A stretch of 64,000 nucleotides of DNA, taken from the NCBI GenBank assembly GCA_033064195.1, contig JARBJD010000204.1:62001-126000 (forward strand). The letters are read 5' to 3'. Source of the stretch: Blattamonas nauphoetae. Lineage: Eukaryota; Preaxostyla; Oxymonadida. A program made the translations under genes and the position numbers. This document shows positions 24,414 to 36,933 of this stretch, piece by piece; position 1 is the first letter of the stretch; each line of letters opens with the position of its first letter. The notes beneath the pieces were generated by a model. The model was not told where the DNA came from, did no database searches, and saw only the letters and a list, made by a program, of their open reading frames with translations.

Positions 24414-27400
24414 ATGATTCCTTTCGGACTATTGTTCATCATCTGTTCACTGAACTGTGATTGGGATGATTGCGGTGACACAACATTGCAGTCGCTGTCG
24501 CCAATCCTGACATCATTCTCAAACTCTGCTCAAGATAGAAATGCTGAATCAAGATCGTTGCTGCTCCCGAAAGGGAATTTCTTCATCTCGAATCATGTGG
24601 TGGAGTCGAGTGATCTGACGATGACAGGAAATGAAACAAGGATCAGATTCAAGGATGATAGAAGCGGAATGAAAGAGACTCGCAAGTTGGATGGGAATGT
24701 CGTCGGAATTGAGACGATGTTCGTGTTCAGGAACAGCTCGGTTGGAATGTCGTCATTGAATTTGGATTGTGGGATGGAAGGAGTTGGGGCAGCTCGCGTG
24801 TTGGGATCGAATGTGGTAGTGTCATTGTGTTCGATTCGTTCGAACATGGAATGCTCGCCATTTGTGGTTTGTTGGATGGAAGAGACAGACTGGAACTCGA
24901 TCACGGTGACATTGAGTTCTCACGTGTCATCATGCTCTCCTTCTCTTCTTCCACTGGTTGAGATTTCTGACGACTTGATTCGCTCTGACAGGACTGCATC
25001 GCTTGAACAACTGGACCAAAATGACAGAACTAGCAGAACTGATGGATGGACACCGTCTGTTTCGATCACAGGCTCTTCGATTGAGTTTTGTGATGGTGAT
25101 TTGGTTTTGGGGACTGGTCCTCTGATTGGGTCACTGGACAGAATTGGAAATGATGTGGTGACGAAATCAGTGTCGACATCCTTGGTTGGTTGTGTTCTTG
25201 TGAACATGACATCACGTAGCGAATTGGAAGGGATTGAAGTTGGGAGTTGGTTTGGTCAGTCGATTGTTGGTAGTGTTGTGTATTTGTGTTCGAACCATCT
25301 TTATGGAACATCGATTCGTTCGCTGAATGGTGGAGGGAGTCTTCTGAGTCTGAACTCCTCCTTCGTCTCCTGCCTCGCAACACAAAAATACAAAAACAAG
25401 CAATTCACAGCCAACACCGTCATGTCCGACAATCACTCATTCAAGTTCTGCACATTCAAAAACTGCAGAGGGACATACAACAGTGGAGGAGCCATCACCC
25501 ACCATAACGAGCTGAATGTCGATCTCCTCGTCGAGTCTTGTTCGTTTGATTCATGCTGGGCCCATTTTGATGGCGGAGCGATTCACCTCCAAAGGTATTC
25601 GGGATCGTCGAACAAGGCCGAATTCAAATCGTCAGTCTTTACTTCTAGTTCCTCGCAGTACGATGCCACAATGAGACTCCTGACTCCCGGCATCTTAACG
25701 ATGTCAAAATGTGTCTTCGTGAATTCGGTAGCACAAAATTATGGTGGTGCACTCGGTCTTAACAGCTGGGATCCCGCAACGAAAGGAGGAGCCATCTCAA
25801 ATTGTCTCTTCCAGAACTGTAAAACGCCTGGCGTTGGAGGAGCGATGTGTTTGCAATGGTGTCCATCAGTTCGATTCTCTTCCCTCCTCTTTGTGGATTG
25901 TAATGCCGAAAGTGAAACTGGTCGAATCATGAACATATATTCATATGTCGTTCCGACACTTGACTCAAAATCCGTCTCGAACTGTGCGTCATATTCAAAG
26001 CACTTCTCAAGTCTCATCTATGTCGAAGACACCAGAAGGGATCTGGGTGAAGTCCTTTCAATCTTTCCAACCAGAATCACCTTCATTTCCCTCACCGCAG
26101 AAGTAACGGGAACAACAGCTGATGTGAAAGTGACACTGGACACGGAAGTGTCGGGAACATTGCTGGTTGATGTGTCGAATGTTGGGGGAACGCGACAGGA
26201 AGTGACAAATGGAGTACCAAACATTGGTCGCGTTTTGGAGTTCTCGATGTCGTCGTCGTCGATTGGATCATGTTCTGTGTCGATTGGTGAGACTGGTACT
26301 CTTCAGACACCTCTCTCCGACTATTCGATCATCTCTGCCTTTCTTCCTGGTTACATCATTTCCTTACCAACCTCTCCCATCTTCCAAGTCCCAAAGCTCC
26401 CACCAACACTAAACTCAGCAGTCTGTTCGTTGGATGCCAGCCACACGAAAGGGATTGTTCGTTTTGAAGCGACCGACTTTGAAGATGGAGAGTATGAAGT
26501 GTCTTTACAAGACGGGCCGTCATTCGTTGTGGAGTTCAACGAAGAGTCTGAAGGAATATCAACAGGATCAAAGGATTTGGGAGTGATTGGATCAGATCCG
26601 AAATGGATTGAAGGACGAACATGGATTGTGAAAGACATGAAGAGTGTGACAGATACGAAACTGTCGATCAACATCGCACTTCCTGTGTCGTTTAAGATTC
26701 CAACGGTAGCTCGGCTTTCGAAGATCGAAGTGAGTGAAGTGGATATCTCATCAGAAGGAGAATGGAAAGTGAAACTGTCGTTTTCAAGTGTGGAGTTAGA
26801 GAAAGGGACGGAATACACGCTGACACTGATTGGACAAGACTCAGCTCAAGAGACACTGACTCGGGAAGTGACCACATCAGCATCTGGAGATCTTGAAGCG
26901 AAGGAAGAAGTGTTGTATCCATTCGCGACAGAGCAAGCTAAACGAGAACAGATGAAATTTGGAGTGTTGTACAAAGTGACATCGCTTCAAGCGACAGGTC
27001 GATCGAATTCAGTTCAAGTTGGATCAGTTGAGGTTCAGATGCCTGTGGAGCCAGTTCGTTTGACTCAGATCGAAGTTCAAGACAAGACAGTGACTTCAAT
27101 CAGACTTGTTGTGACGGGGTCAGGATTCGTTGTTCGTGAAACGTACACAGTGGAAGTGTCTGGAGTTTTGACTGGAAGTGGATCGTCGACTGCTCACACT
27201 CGGACATTCACAGTGATTGGGTCTGGTGCGACATCTGCATCATCGTCGACACTGGTTCTCTCAGACGACGATTCAGCATCTCTGCAGTTTGAGCAAACAT
27301 ACACAGTGACGAAGATTGACAATGGGACAGACTCTGGAATCATTGTTGGGACTCCATCGTTCTCAACACCTGACGTTCAACTCCTACCGCCTCTAACGCC

Positions 27401-29867
27401 TTCCACCCCTCGCATCACTAACACCTCTGTTGAATTGAACTCTCAAGGCATTTTGTTTTCGATCGTTCTCTCTGGCGAGCATCTTCCTTCAGACTCAACA
27501 TTCGATCTGACTCTCAACGACACAATCACAATCGCAGTTTCGTTCAGCTCGAGCACGAAAGGAAGGAGTGAGGTTGTGATGTTGGGGTTGGATGGAGGCC
27601 TCGATTTTGGTAAAATATATTCGATCACAGATCTGTCAAATGGAGAAAGCGAGATCATTGCAGATGGCATCCAAATCTCAACACCTCCATAACCATCAGA
27701 ACTGACCATCTGTGTGTGTTCCGACGATTCTGATGATTCATCGATGATTCGGAGTGGGGCAGATGTCTCGACGTGTCTCCGAATCGACCGAGCGTGGGAC
27801 CTTGCTGAGCAACTCTCGATTGCGAACACGATGATGCGAATTGTGAAACCCGCGTCGCTCTCCACACCGCTGCTCGTGTCGTCTCTTCCCTTCAAACTGA
27901 CATCAGGGAACATGGATCAATCCCTCCTCTCTCTTTCCCATCCATCGTCGATGACCAATTCGGATGGTTCGCTGCTGTCGATCACGAATGGTGAATGTGG
28001 ATTGACGCTCCTCACAATCACCACTTCCTCATCGTCGTCATTCGTATTCATCTCTGCTCAGTCCTCCACAATCACAATCCAAATGTGTTCGATCGAAGGA
28101 ACAAGCAGCACAGAATGGAACTCAGAAGGATCGATTTGTGGATGGAAGACAGGATTCCTGCAGTTTATTGAATCGAAAGCGAATCTGTCGTCAGTGACTC
28201 TGAAGGGACTTGGATCTGGAGGGATTGTTCAGAAAGGAGGAGAACTGACAATCTCGAGTGGGATCTTCTCTGACAACGGACGAACAGACTCGTCGTTCCC
28301 ATCAGCTCGACAGAACATCCACTGCGAAGGAGAAGGCAAGCTGACGATCGACTCTCTTTCGAAGGGAGATGGAACAGATGAACAGCCATCAGCGTGGATT
28401 GATGCTGACGACTGCACTTTGACTGGAAAGCAGACAGTAGTGAGCTCTCCTCTCTTCGTTCCCACTCTCGACTCTGACACTTCCTCAACCAACTTCGAGA
28501 AGAAGACAAACACGATGCACTTCACAGTGAAAGGAGAGATGCTTGTGCCGTGTGGTCTGGATGTGGAAGTGTTTGAGTGGGATTCTTCGAAGAGTGTGAA
28601 GGGTGAATCTGCTCTTCTCTCTCTGCACTCGCTGGCAACGACGAAATGGACCTTGACTGAGATTGTTGGACAAGTGGATCTCAAAACATCGCTCTCGTCT
28701 CTCAAATCCTCTCTTGACTGGCGCGCCAGACTGGTGTTTGGAGACAATCGAACAACTTCAAATTCATTCCTTTTCGCTTCAGCTTCATCGACAGGAAAAG
28801 GGAACATGTCGCAAGGAGGGGTTACGTCAAAACTCATCTGGATCATTCCTGTCGTTGTCTGTGTCATTCTAGCGCTGATTTTGTTGATTATTCTGATCGT
28901 CTTGGCCAGGCGTCGGTCCACGAAGAAGGAGAAGAACGAACAGTCACTCATGATGAACGAGGAGCGATCAGCGATGGAACTGGGAGAGTTGATTGTGAAG
29001 GAAGAGGAAAATGTTCCTGACTCAACTCTGAACCGCATGATGAACAGAGAAGGATCAATTACTAATCAGTCTCGTCAACCAATCCTCTGCAAAGCCGACA
29101 ACGAGAACCGAACAATCTCAGACGACACTTTCAATCCTCTCGAAACTGCTGTTCGAGACATCCCAGAATCGATGCAGCGTGAAGCGATTGAATGTGTGCA
29201 TCCTTTCGAGACGAAAGTTGTGTCGTGTGCGGACAGTCTGTATTGTCGTCTGCATGGTCGAGAGAACGAGAGGAAGGGGATCTCGTGGAAGCGAGTTGCG
29301 AGTTCTGTTGCGAATGGCCTCGTCCAACTTCATCTCCGGAATCCCGCTCATCATGCGCTCTCGGCACTCAATCCGCACCGAATCGTGTTTGACAACGAGA
29401 CAATCAGCATCGTTCTCAACCATCCCACCCAAACAGCTCCACTTTCCATCAACCAAAATCGTCAACCTCACTCACTCCACCCATCCATCCCCCAAAAGTC
29501 TGGACCGAACGAGGAAGAGCGCTGGGAAGCACCCGAAGTGAGGAAAGACGAGCAACTGCCAAAAAACGAGTATGACCAGGCCAAGGCATCTGTGTTCAGT
29601 CTTGGTCTGGTCATGTTCGAGATGGTGACGATGACAGTGCCGTTTGGTGAAGTGGATGGAGTGAATGCTCATCGTCAGATTGTGTCTGGCTCTCTTCCCG
29701 ACGTCTCGAAGATCGAAGACGACTCCACTCGCGATCTCATCTCTTCCTGCCTTTCCTTCAATCCAAACGAGAGACCATCACTCTCCTCTCTCTCCGACTC
29801 GCTCAGTGAACTCGTCCTGACCGACCCGAGCACAGCCGCTTTTCCTTCTCATAAGATCGTCCAGTGA
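24414..29867 (+). CDS. Beta-helix/Ig-like receptor with transmembrane helix and degenerate kinase domain (1817 aa)
   Basis: The start is ATG 24414 (an upstream TTG is not needed) and the stop is TGA. One in-frame TAA at 27690-27692 is read here as Gln: the frame continues without shift into sequence that matches the minus-strand paralogue, which has a Lys codon there. Domains in order: signal peptide (MIPFGLLFIICSLNC), beta-helix (about 50-560), four or five Ig-like repeats of about 100 residues (about 590-1100), second beta-helix-like block (about 1120-1450), one membrane helix (about 1474-1499, WIIPVVVCVILALILLIILI), a basic stop-transfer stretch, then a kinase-like C-lobe (about 1600-1800) with RWEAPEV, ASVFSLGLVMFEM and NERPSL. 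The HRD site reads NPHRIVFDN and no DFG is visible, so it is a pseudokinase. The type I topology suggests a surface receptor or adhesin. Confidence 0.87.
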
Positions 29868-32512
29868 GTAATCAAAGATAGTCACTCACATCTCATCAGA
29901 TGTGCACTTCATGTCAGTCTCATCACTTCACCATCCACTCCCATGTTCGGTGGATGAGTGCTGTCTTCTTTCCAAGTCACTCATCTTCATTCTCTCCACA
30001 TTTCACCTTTCTGCACTCATCCATCCCACAAACTTCACTATTGTCCACACTTATCTTCACAGGAATCGCTTGCACACCAACCTCGCCACGCTCTCACATC
30101 TCCACGTCACTCACTTGCGCAAATCAACGATCAGCATCCATCCATCCACTTCATTCCTCCAACAACTGCGATGGACCTTTCGATTGATTCTGTGCTTGAA
30201 TGTCTTGTTTAGATGTGCCGCGTGTCAACGATGATTGCCTCGTTTGTTTTACGTTTCTTGATTTTCAGATGGACTCTTCTTTGCTGGGAACGGTTGTTCT
30301 CTTCACTCTTGTTTCTCACCTCATTCTTTCTCTCCTACAGTGCGGAAGATAAAACTGCAACGCCGAGGTAAGAAAGCTAGGGAGATCAAACGAGGGTTTT
30401 CTTCTTCTTTTGAGAGTTGGTAAGTGCCCCTTTGGACGCTCGCTGCCAAAACAGCCTGGTTGGTCTGTGAGGACCCCAAATGACCACTTGGGGGAGAGAT
30501 CGGATCTCAGTAGTTCAAACTCATTTCAATTACTCAATTCGACTTCCGCAGACACTTTCGGTGATAATACAGATAACAGTGAAATAAATGTTGAAATGGA
30601 GAGATAAACTGAGAAAAGAGTGAAAAAAGAAATGCGTGATGCCACAACAGCTTTATCCTTTCTAATTGTGTGAAAATAGTAAAACGAACAAATAGACATT
30701 GGTATCGGAATAAAATATTTCGTCACGTTTTGCCTTTCTTCGAGGTTAAGAGTGATGAACACTCGCTTTGTTTTTCGAATGAAGATTCCAACCTGTATGT
30801 TGAAGTTTGTGCTTTGTCGGTCTGCGAAATCTCCAGTATTTGATAATGTGAACAGAAATCAAAGCCGAATGAACCGGCGACTGAAGGATCGAGACATCCA
30901 AATCGGATCTCTAATCACAGAAATTTCTTCCGTCGTGAACCGCATGGACCTCCAAATCAACATCGAATATTATCTTTCTGTGATTTGACGGAACAATCGT
31001 TTAATCAAGTCCGACAATGAACACATTAGGCTTTAGTGGTTCGAAAGTGAGAAACCACCTGAAAAAAACGACCAGATAGAATCGATAAGTCTGTTAAAGT
31101 TGAAGAAAATTGAAGATGTACCATGAAAACGTTGATCGATGTTTGGTTTCATCGAAAAGCAACTTGATGGGAACTGTCGGCAAGAGTCTTTGTCAATTCA
31201 GTATGACAGCTATACTTGTCTAGAGGGAGAGAAATTCTGAAAAAAGCAGGATTGTTGTCGGATGTTCAAAACAAAGTTGAACACAAAACCAATAAACACC
31301 TTGAATTGGCTGAACAGTAACATTTGATGAATCTGGCTGAATCACTTGTCTAATTGTGGAAAAAATATGATGAACAGTTTGAAAGAGCGAATTAAGTTAA
31401 ACCGTGAAAGGAAACGCGACTGGACGCGATGGGAGGAGAATGAAAGGAAGATCAAACCATGTTGTTTCTTTTTCTCGTCATGTCAACAAGATTGTTTTAC
31501 AGCGTTTATTTTCAGAAACGATCAGATGGATAAAAAGCGTGAAATGGAGGCAAAACGGAAAAAGGACGCTTCTGTCAGTGTTGCAGTTTTGCCTTCCCCA
31601 CTGTATTGTTTGCAGTTCGACCAATGACGGAATTCCTTTCCTGCGCTTCTTCCACGACACATCTCACATTTTCCAATTTTTTGATTTAGCTCGATTTTTC
31701 AAGTAGAAACGAATGTCAGAATGAATAGGGGTGATTTTGGTTGGTGATTCCCCCATCATCACGTGTTGGGTTGATCATGGAAGATTCCAAATTCGATCAA
31801 TTCACTGTTCATGAAAAGGACTATCTCGCGAAAAAAAAAAAAGATTGCAATCGATGATCTTCGTCATCTGAAAATTCTAGAGTGAATTCCAGAATGCTCT
31901 GCATTCCCCCAAAATAATCAGCTTTATTCAAAAGTCACACAGAAGAACAAGAAAACCAAATCGACCAATCACTGTGACGCTAGATGATGGAAGGATGACC
32001 TCCAAATATGATTGGGCACGAATACGAGCGACACTTTCGCGACTAGATTGAGCTGATCGAACCGGAGGCTGTTGTCATTGAGTTGGCTCGTCCTTGTTTA
32101 CGGTCCAATTCTCCGAAAATCAAGAAAACCTCAAAATACCCCATTTTGCCAAATCAATATAATCGTTCCGGCTATATTTTCACAACCCGTGAACCGATTT
32201 TGTAGAAATGTGTCTCATCTCTGGCATTCACAGTATTTTGAGGTTTTCTCCCGACACATGCATTTTGGCGCGGAACCAATTTTCATTTTTCTTTGTTTGA
32301 CATTTATAGATCAATCTCCCAATCCAGTTTGAAATACACAATTCGTTTCGAGGTTGGATGAATATGGACAGCCGTATCCAAAACAGCGTCGTCACAAACT
32401 GAATCATAGGTTGGAAGCGTTTGTCCAGTTCTGGTACAACAATCAAAGACAAAAGCGATGATGTCAAGTTTCTTAGTACCGTGCTTTCAAGATGAGCATC
32501 AAACTCCACTAA
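29868..32512. other. Gene-poor region with degraded sequence
   Basis: About 2.6 kb without a gene I can support. 29880-30250 is pyrimidine-rich and may be 3' UTR or decayed exon material of the preceding gene. A frame at 30752-30988 (about 78 codons, TGA-terminated, charged and helical) matches nothing I know. From about 32070 the DNA becomes the AT-rich repeat background that recurs at 36400-37300 and 40380-40960 (shared words such as GAGGTTTTCTCCCGACAC and GGTTCCGCGC near related inverted copies). Confidence 0.4.
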
Positions 32513-32590
32513 TAGTGCTGTCACCAAACCGCCGGTTTTCAATAAACCGCCTAAAATCGAGATTTTTTTCTGAGAAATGTAGTTTTTGTG
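32513..32590 (+). repeat. Inverted-repeat terminus, left member (TAGTGCTGTCACCAAACCG)
   Basis: This stretch matches, in reverse complement, the sequence ending at 36760 over about 80 bp with scattered differences. Both contain AAACCGCC..AAATCGAGATTTTTT..TGAGAAATGT. A third, left-facing relative lies at about 32980-33035. The end TAGTG.TGTCACCAAACCG also opens the foldback element at 40359. Together they mark one transposon-end family. No shared target duplication is seen for the 32513/36760 pair. Confidence 0.6.
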
Positions 32591-33995
32591 ACGAAATGGG
32601 ACTGTGACAATCACGCTGATAGCTCGCCCATCCATCTCAGACCCCTGTCGACATTGTTCTCTCTATTCAACTCTTTCAGTCATATTCGTCAGTGAACCCA
32701 CTATTTCGTGTTGTTAAGACACTATTAGTAAAAACTGTTGATTCCGAGAGGGAGTTTTCAATTTTACATTCATCGAAGCAAAAAGAGAGATCGATACTGT
32801 TGATGATCTGGACGAGATCATGACTTCACTGGAAAAAGGACACAACCCAACCGACATGACTTTAGCAATGATGACGAAGCCACAGATTTAGACCAGGAGG
32901 ATGATTCTAATTCCATTAATTTAAACCCTTTTTTTGTATCTCAGCAGATTGTCCGTCACGTGGAAACACATCTTACTGCGCCATCACAAAAGCGCAGACA
33001 TTCATGAAACCGCAATAAATCGAGATTTTCCCAGAATCTGATGGACATTGTCCAACTAAGAAAAAAACAACAGATTGAAAAAAACTCCGATAAGTCATTG
33101 AGAAAACCGTAGGCTTGTCTGACCGGCCAAAAGTGCCAGTCAGTGTCAGTTGAGAATTCATCAAAGGGTCAGATCTCAGAGAAAACTTAAGTGGCATGTT
33201 ACGAACGTGAATCTGACATGCAAGCAAATATATCTGTCAATTGTTACTAAATGATCCCGTTTGGCAACCTTCTTTCCATTGTTTCTGCTCGTCATAAAAA
33301 AAGACAGGATAGATCAAGACTGTCTCGCGCAATTTGGCTTAAACGAAAACTTTAATCGGAAGCGGTTGAACAAATGGTTCATTTTCTCCTCCTCACATCT
33401 GTTTTAGATTGAAACCTCTATGGTATCAACTCTGATCCCTCCTTCGTCTCCATCTCGTAAGAGTGTTCATCTTTCACAGTATTCTCCTCTTTTAACTCTT
33501 ACATTTTCTCCACAGTGCACATGGTAGTCTGATATCTCGAAAATGAGAAGGAAACCGTGCTCAGGAACCTTGCAGCTGACGAAAGAAGTCAGAAGGAGAT
33601 GAGTGAAAGAAAGATGCAGATTTCATCAGCTGAAGAAGCAAAGATGAGAAATAGAACACGGAGTGAGAATAATGAAACAGGAGAAGATTTGAAGTTGGTT
33701 CGAATACACACACAAATCCTGTTCTATCCGACGATTCCAGAAGAGCCACTTCCCTACAGAATCCGGCAAGACAGTCAACCTCTCCTCCAATGTCCTGTCA
33801 ATTCTCACAGACAGACACAAGATCTGGCACTATAAGTGGATTGTGATTCGGAGTGTTCGTCGTGTATGCCTCACGCCCATTTTAGGGAAATTGCCCCTCT
33901 CGGGCATTTGTGGATATTGTTCGAATTAATTTCTTTCGTTATTCTCGCTAACATTCACCTCTATTCATCCCCGCTCCCTCTTTCTCCTTTTTCAG

Positions 33996-35768
33996 ATTTT
34001 GATGTGTGTGGATCAATGCCAGGAGAAGTGCGACAACGTGTGCTCCTCATCGACCGACCACTCTGCGTGGGTTTCCTGCCTCACCGGCTGCATCCAACAG
34101 TGTGTGCCAGAGCGTGAGGATTGCCTCATCCAATGCGAATCCGAGTCCATCTCAAACAAGGGAACCAACGCGTGTCTCAACGCCTGCAAACAAAATGCAG
34201 AGAAATTCTTGTCTCTGTCATCGTCAGAATGCATCGATGAATGCTCGCATGCACGGAGCGAGTCGCAAGATGTGAACCAGTAACTGGGCGTTTGTATGAT
34301 GGGCAAGGCATCGGAATGCGGCAAGCACGTATCAGAATGCGACACACTTTGCCTGATGAAGTTTGGGGGACACGAAAACCAGACTTTCTCGTCCTTCTAT
34401 TCAGCTGCTGTGCAGAACGCAACAAACACGACCAGACGGGACAACACAACGTCAAACACCACACATTCTTCGCCAATCGATGCCCACTTTGCTGATATGG
34501 TGCGGGAAACGGAAGCATCGCTGGAAACATGCCTCGGAACTTGTACCAACACCATCATGTCGTGTCAGGTGTAGGAAAACTCGCAAAAGAGCAACACGAT
34601 CCAATCCATCGCTGTGGATCGTCCTCTCCAATCTCGGGATGGCAACGAGGACACTCCCACAACTGAAGACGATGAGATGCCCGAAGACGAGCCGGTCGAC
34701 TCAAACTGCATGTCAAAATGCCGACTGCACAACATGCCGATCTGCATTTCCGAATTTGATGGCTGCTACTTCAGCTGCAAAGACGAGTTCGTCAAGCCGT
34801 CCATGTCTCGTCTGTCTGACGCGAAAAAGCGATCACCAGCGAACAATCGCACAAAAGAAGGGAAGGAAGGCGATACAGAAGGTCTTGCAGCCGAAATGGG
34901 CCGTCTGAATGATTTTGAGAAGGTTCGCAAAAATGTCAAAGAACGAGTTCGGAAGGGCATCGATGACCTTAAAGCGACTGACGAGAAGTACAACCAAGAC
35001 GGAGAGAGGCTGAAGCAGCAAGGAGAAGAACTGAAGAAGAAGGCAGAGTCGATGAAACAGTAAAGGAAGGATCTCGAACACACAAGCTGCGAGTTCCGGT
35101 AAAGGGCCGAGACGATCAAACGCGAAGCTGAACGACACGCAGCGAATCTGAAGAAGGAACTCGATGAAGTGTGGAAGACAGGAAAGGAAGAAATCGAGCA
35201 TGCACACGAAGAAGTGAAGGAAGTTATATCGGCAGCCGAAGCGATAGCGAAGGATCTGAAAGAGAAAGCGAAGGAAGCCAAGAAGAGGATGGTGGCTCGC
35301 TTCAGCAATCTGAAGAAGGAGGAAGAGTCGGTGCTTTCCGCCGCTAAAGACAAGCTGGCTGCTCTGAGAATGAAGATGCAAGCTGCCCAGCTGGCTCACT
35401 CGCCAGAACAGGAAAAAAAGGAGAAAGAAGCGTGGAAACAACGCGACGCCAAGAAGGAGGTGGTGCAGATGAAAGTAACGGATCAGCGGGAGAAGTGCCT
35501 CAAGGTCGAGCACAAGCGGTTGCTCCAGAGGAGAACGGACGAGGACAGACGAGAGCAGGACGAGCAGAACGCGCAAGTGTTGGAGTGCAAGCGCAAACAG
35601 CTTCTGATCAAACAGAACACAGAGCGGACACGCATTAAGCGGCTGGAAGAGAAGAAGGAGCAGCTGCGACGCGAGAAGAGCGAGTTCGAATCGAGGGAGG
35701 ATTACGAGCGGGTCGTCAGACTCGTCGTCTTGATCGGTACAAAGGATGAGTTGATAGAGACTAAATGA
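33996..35768 (+). CDS. Cysteine-rich N-terminal domain plus long coiled coil, with four in-frame TAA/TAG codons
   Basis: From an acceptor-like TTTTTCAG at 33988-33995, one reading frame runs to TGA at 35766-35768 through TAA 34281, TAG 34572, TAA 35061 and TAA 35100. Composition does not change across any of them, so they are read as Gln. The N-terminal half (about 190 residues) is a secreted-type Cys-rich domain with spaced CxxxC pairs (CVDQCQEKCDNVC, CLTGCIQQC, CLNACKQ, CLGTCTNTIMSC, CMSKCRLHNMPIC). The remainder (about 350 residues) is a strongly charged Lys/Glu/Gln/Ala coiled coil. No membrane helix follows. The 5' exon is not resolved; a Cys-rich frame at 33836-33880 (DCDSECSSC) may belong to it. 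The family is not recognised. It lies between inverted repeat ends (32513 and 36760), so it could be cargo of a mobile element. Confidence 0.7.
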
Positions 35769-36689
35769 AGAGAGATGCGATGCGGGAGAGGGGTCCAGGA
35801 GATAAAACAAGCGATGGAATGAAGGAGAGGATGTTGAGAGAAGAAGGAAGAAGAGAACATTACTACGTGTCCATTATTCAACCTTTTTAACATTTTCCGG
35901 CTCTTCCACTTCGTAAATAGACTTCATGTGAATTGAAAATCCGTTGGATACGCGACTGTTTCACAAGAGGGCAAATCTGTGACTGACAGGTAGGATCGAA
36001 CCCATTGATCGTACTTTTTCTCTCTGAACTCCAAGAACAGGTATTTGTAAGTTCTTTCGTATTGAATATGATTTAATTATCACGAATAGAGTCATTTTTG
36101 TGTCTGATTCCTGGTTTCTATCACACCTCATGTCATTAACTCATTTCTCTGTTTAACCTGAAAACACTTCGGAGAAATGGTAAATACTGATTCTGGGTTC
36201 CGATATTTCTCCGGTCAGTGACCGTCAGTGCTTTTCGATGAAAACTGACCGGTCAGTGCCGGTCAGGCAAGCCTAGAAAACCGCCTTGAACTTGAAAAGT
36301 GTCACTTGTCAAAATTCATTTTGGCAAGATCTCAACAACTAGTGAATCAATTGTCATGACATTCTTCCCAGATACTTTTTTTGATGATTCGAACATTTTT
36401 GAAGAAAATTAGGATCAAAAAAAATTGGTATCTGAGAAAAAGTCGAAAAACCCATTTTTACTCGAAAACCCTCACAGAGGCAAAATTTTGCATCTTTTTT
36501 CAGAAATATCGTTTTTTGAGGTTTTTACGAATAGACTGTCCTTTATTTGGTTGAAAACGGATGATTGGTTGTGGAGATGTGACGTCGAAAAGTTCACTGT
36601 TTTTGTGAGCTATTTTGCTGCATGAGGTTACAGGGCCAAATAATGGGTCTTTAGTTTCAAAATTATGTCTGAATTATTTTCTTCCCAAA
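35769..36689. other. Non-coding, AT-rich stretch
   Basis: About 900 bp with no supported gene. 36200-36280 has GTCAGTG/CGGTCAG words (ACCGGTCAGTG..CCGGTCAGGC). These also occur near 33120-33150 (GACCGGCC..GCCAGTCAGTGTCAG), suggesting decayed copies of one repeat. Nothing else is seen. Confidence 0.35.
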
Positions 36690-36760
36690 GCAACATTTCT
36701 CATGAAAAAATCTCGATTTATGGCGGTTTAATGAATTTCGGCGCTTTTGTGACAACACTA
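36690..36760 (-). repeat. Inverted-repeat terminus, right member
   Basis: The reverse complement reads TAGTGTTGTCACAAAAGCGCC, followed by the AAACCGCC..AAATCGAGATTT block found at 32513 and, without inversion, at about 32985. The segment between 32513 and 36760 is 4248 bp and holds the Cys-rich/coiled-coil gene. Whether the two ends belong to one insertion is uncertain because no matching duplication flanks them. Confidence 0.55.
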
Positions 36761-36933
36761 TCTAAAGGGCCTAAAACGAGGTTTTTTGAGGTTTTCTCCG
36801 ATTCGCCTAGATAGAAAAAACTAACATTTTATCGTTTTCTTAGTTTGACCAAAATGGTTTGTTTCAACCCCAGGTTCCGGGTTGCTGACAGAACCGGGTT
36901 CTAGTAGTGTTTTTAATCCGTACGTTGTCAACA

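Noticed and set aside
27690-27692. Nonsense mutation splitting the receptor gene in two
   Set aside because: TAA is read through as sense in several other genes here, and the frame continues unchanged into conserved domains.
28229-29038. Minus-strand frame of 269 codons
   Set aside because: Antisense to the receptor's membrane and juxtamembrane region; the mirrored copy at 55146-56093 shows the same effect.
30752-30988. SNARE-like helix in a short plus frame
   Set aside because: Heptad-like spacing is weak, there is no membrane anchor, and no neighbouring exon supports a gene.
34833-35810. Leucine-rich minus-strand frame of 325 codons
   Set aside because: It is the mirror of the Lys/Glu coiled coil on the plus strand (AAG/GAG read backwards gives Leu/Phe); no motif supports it.
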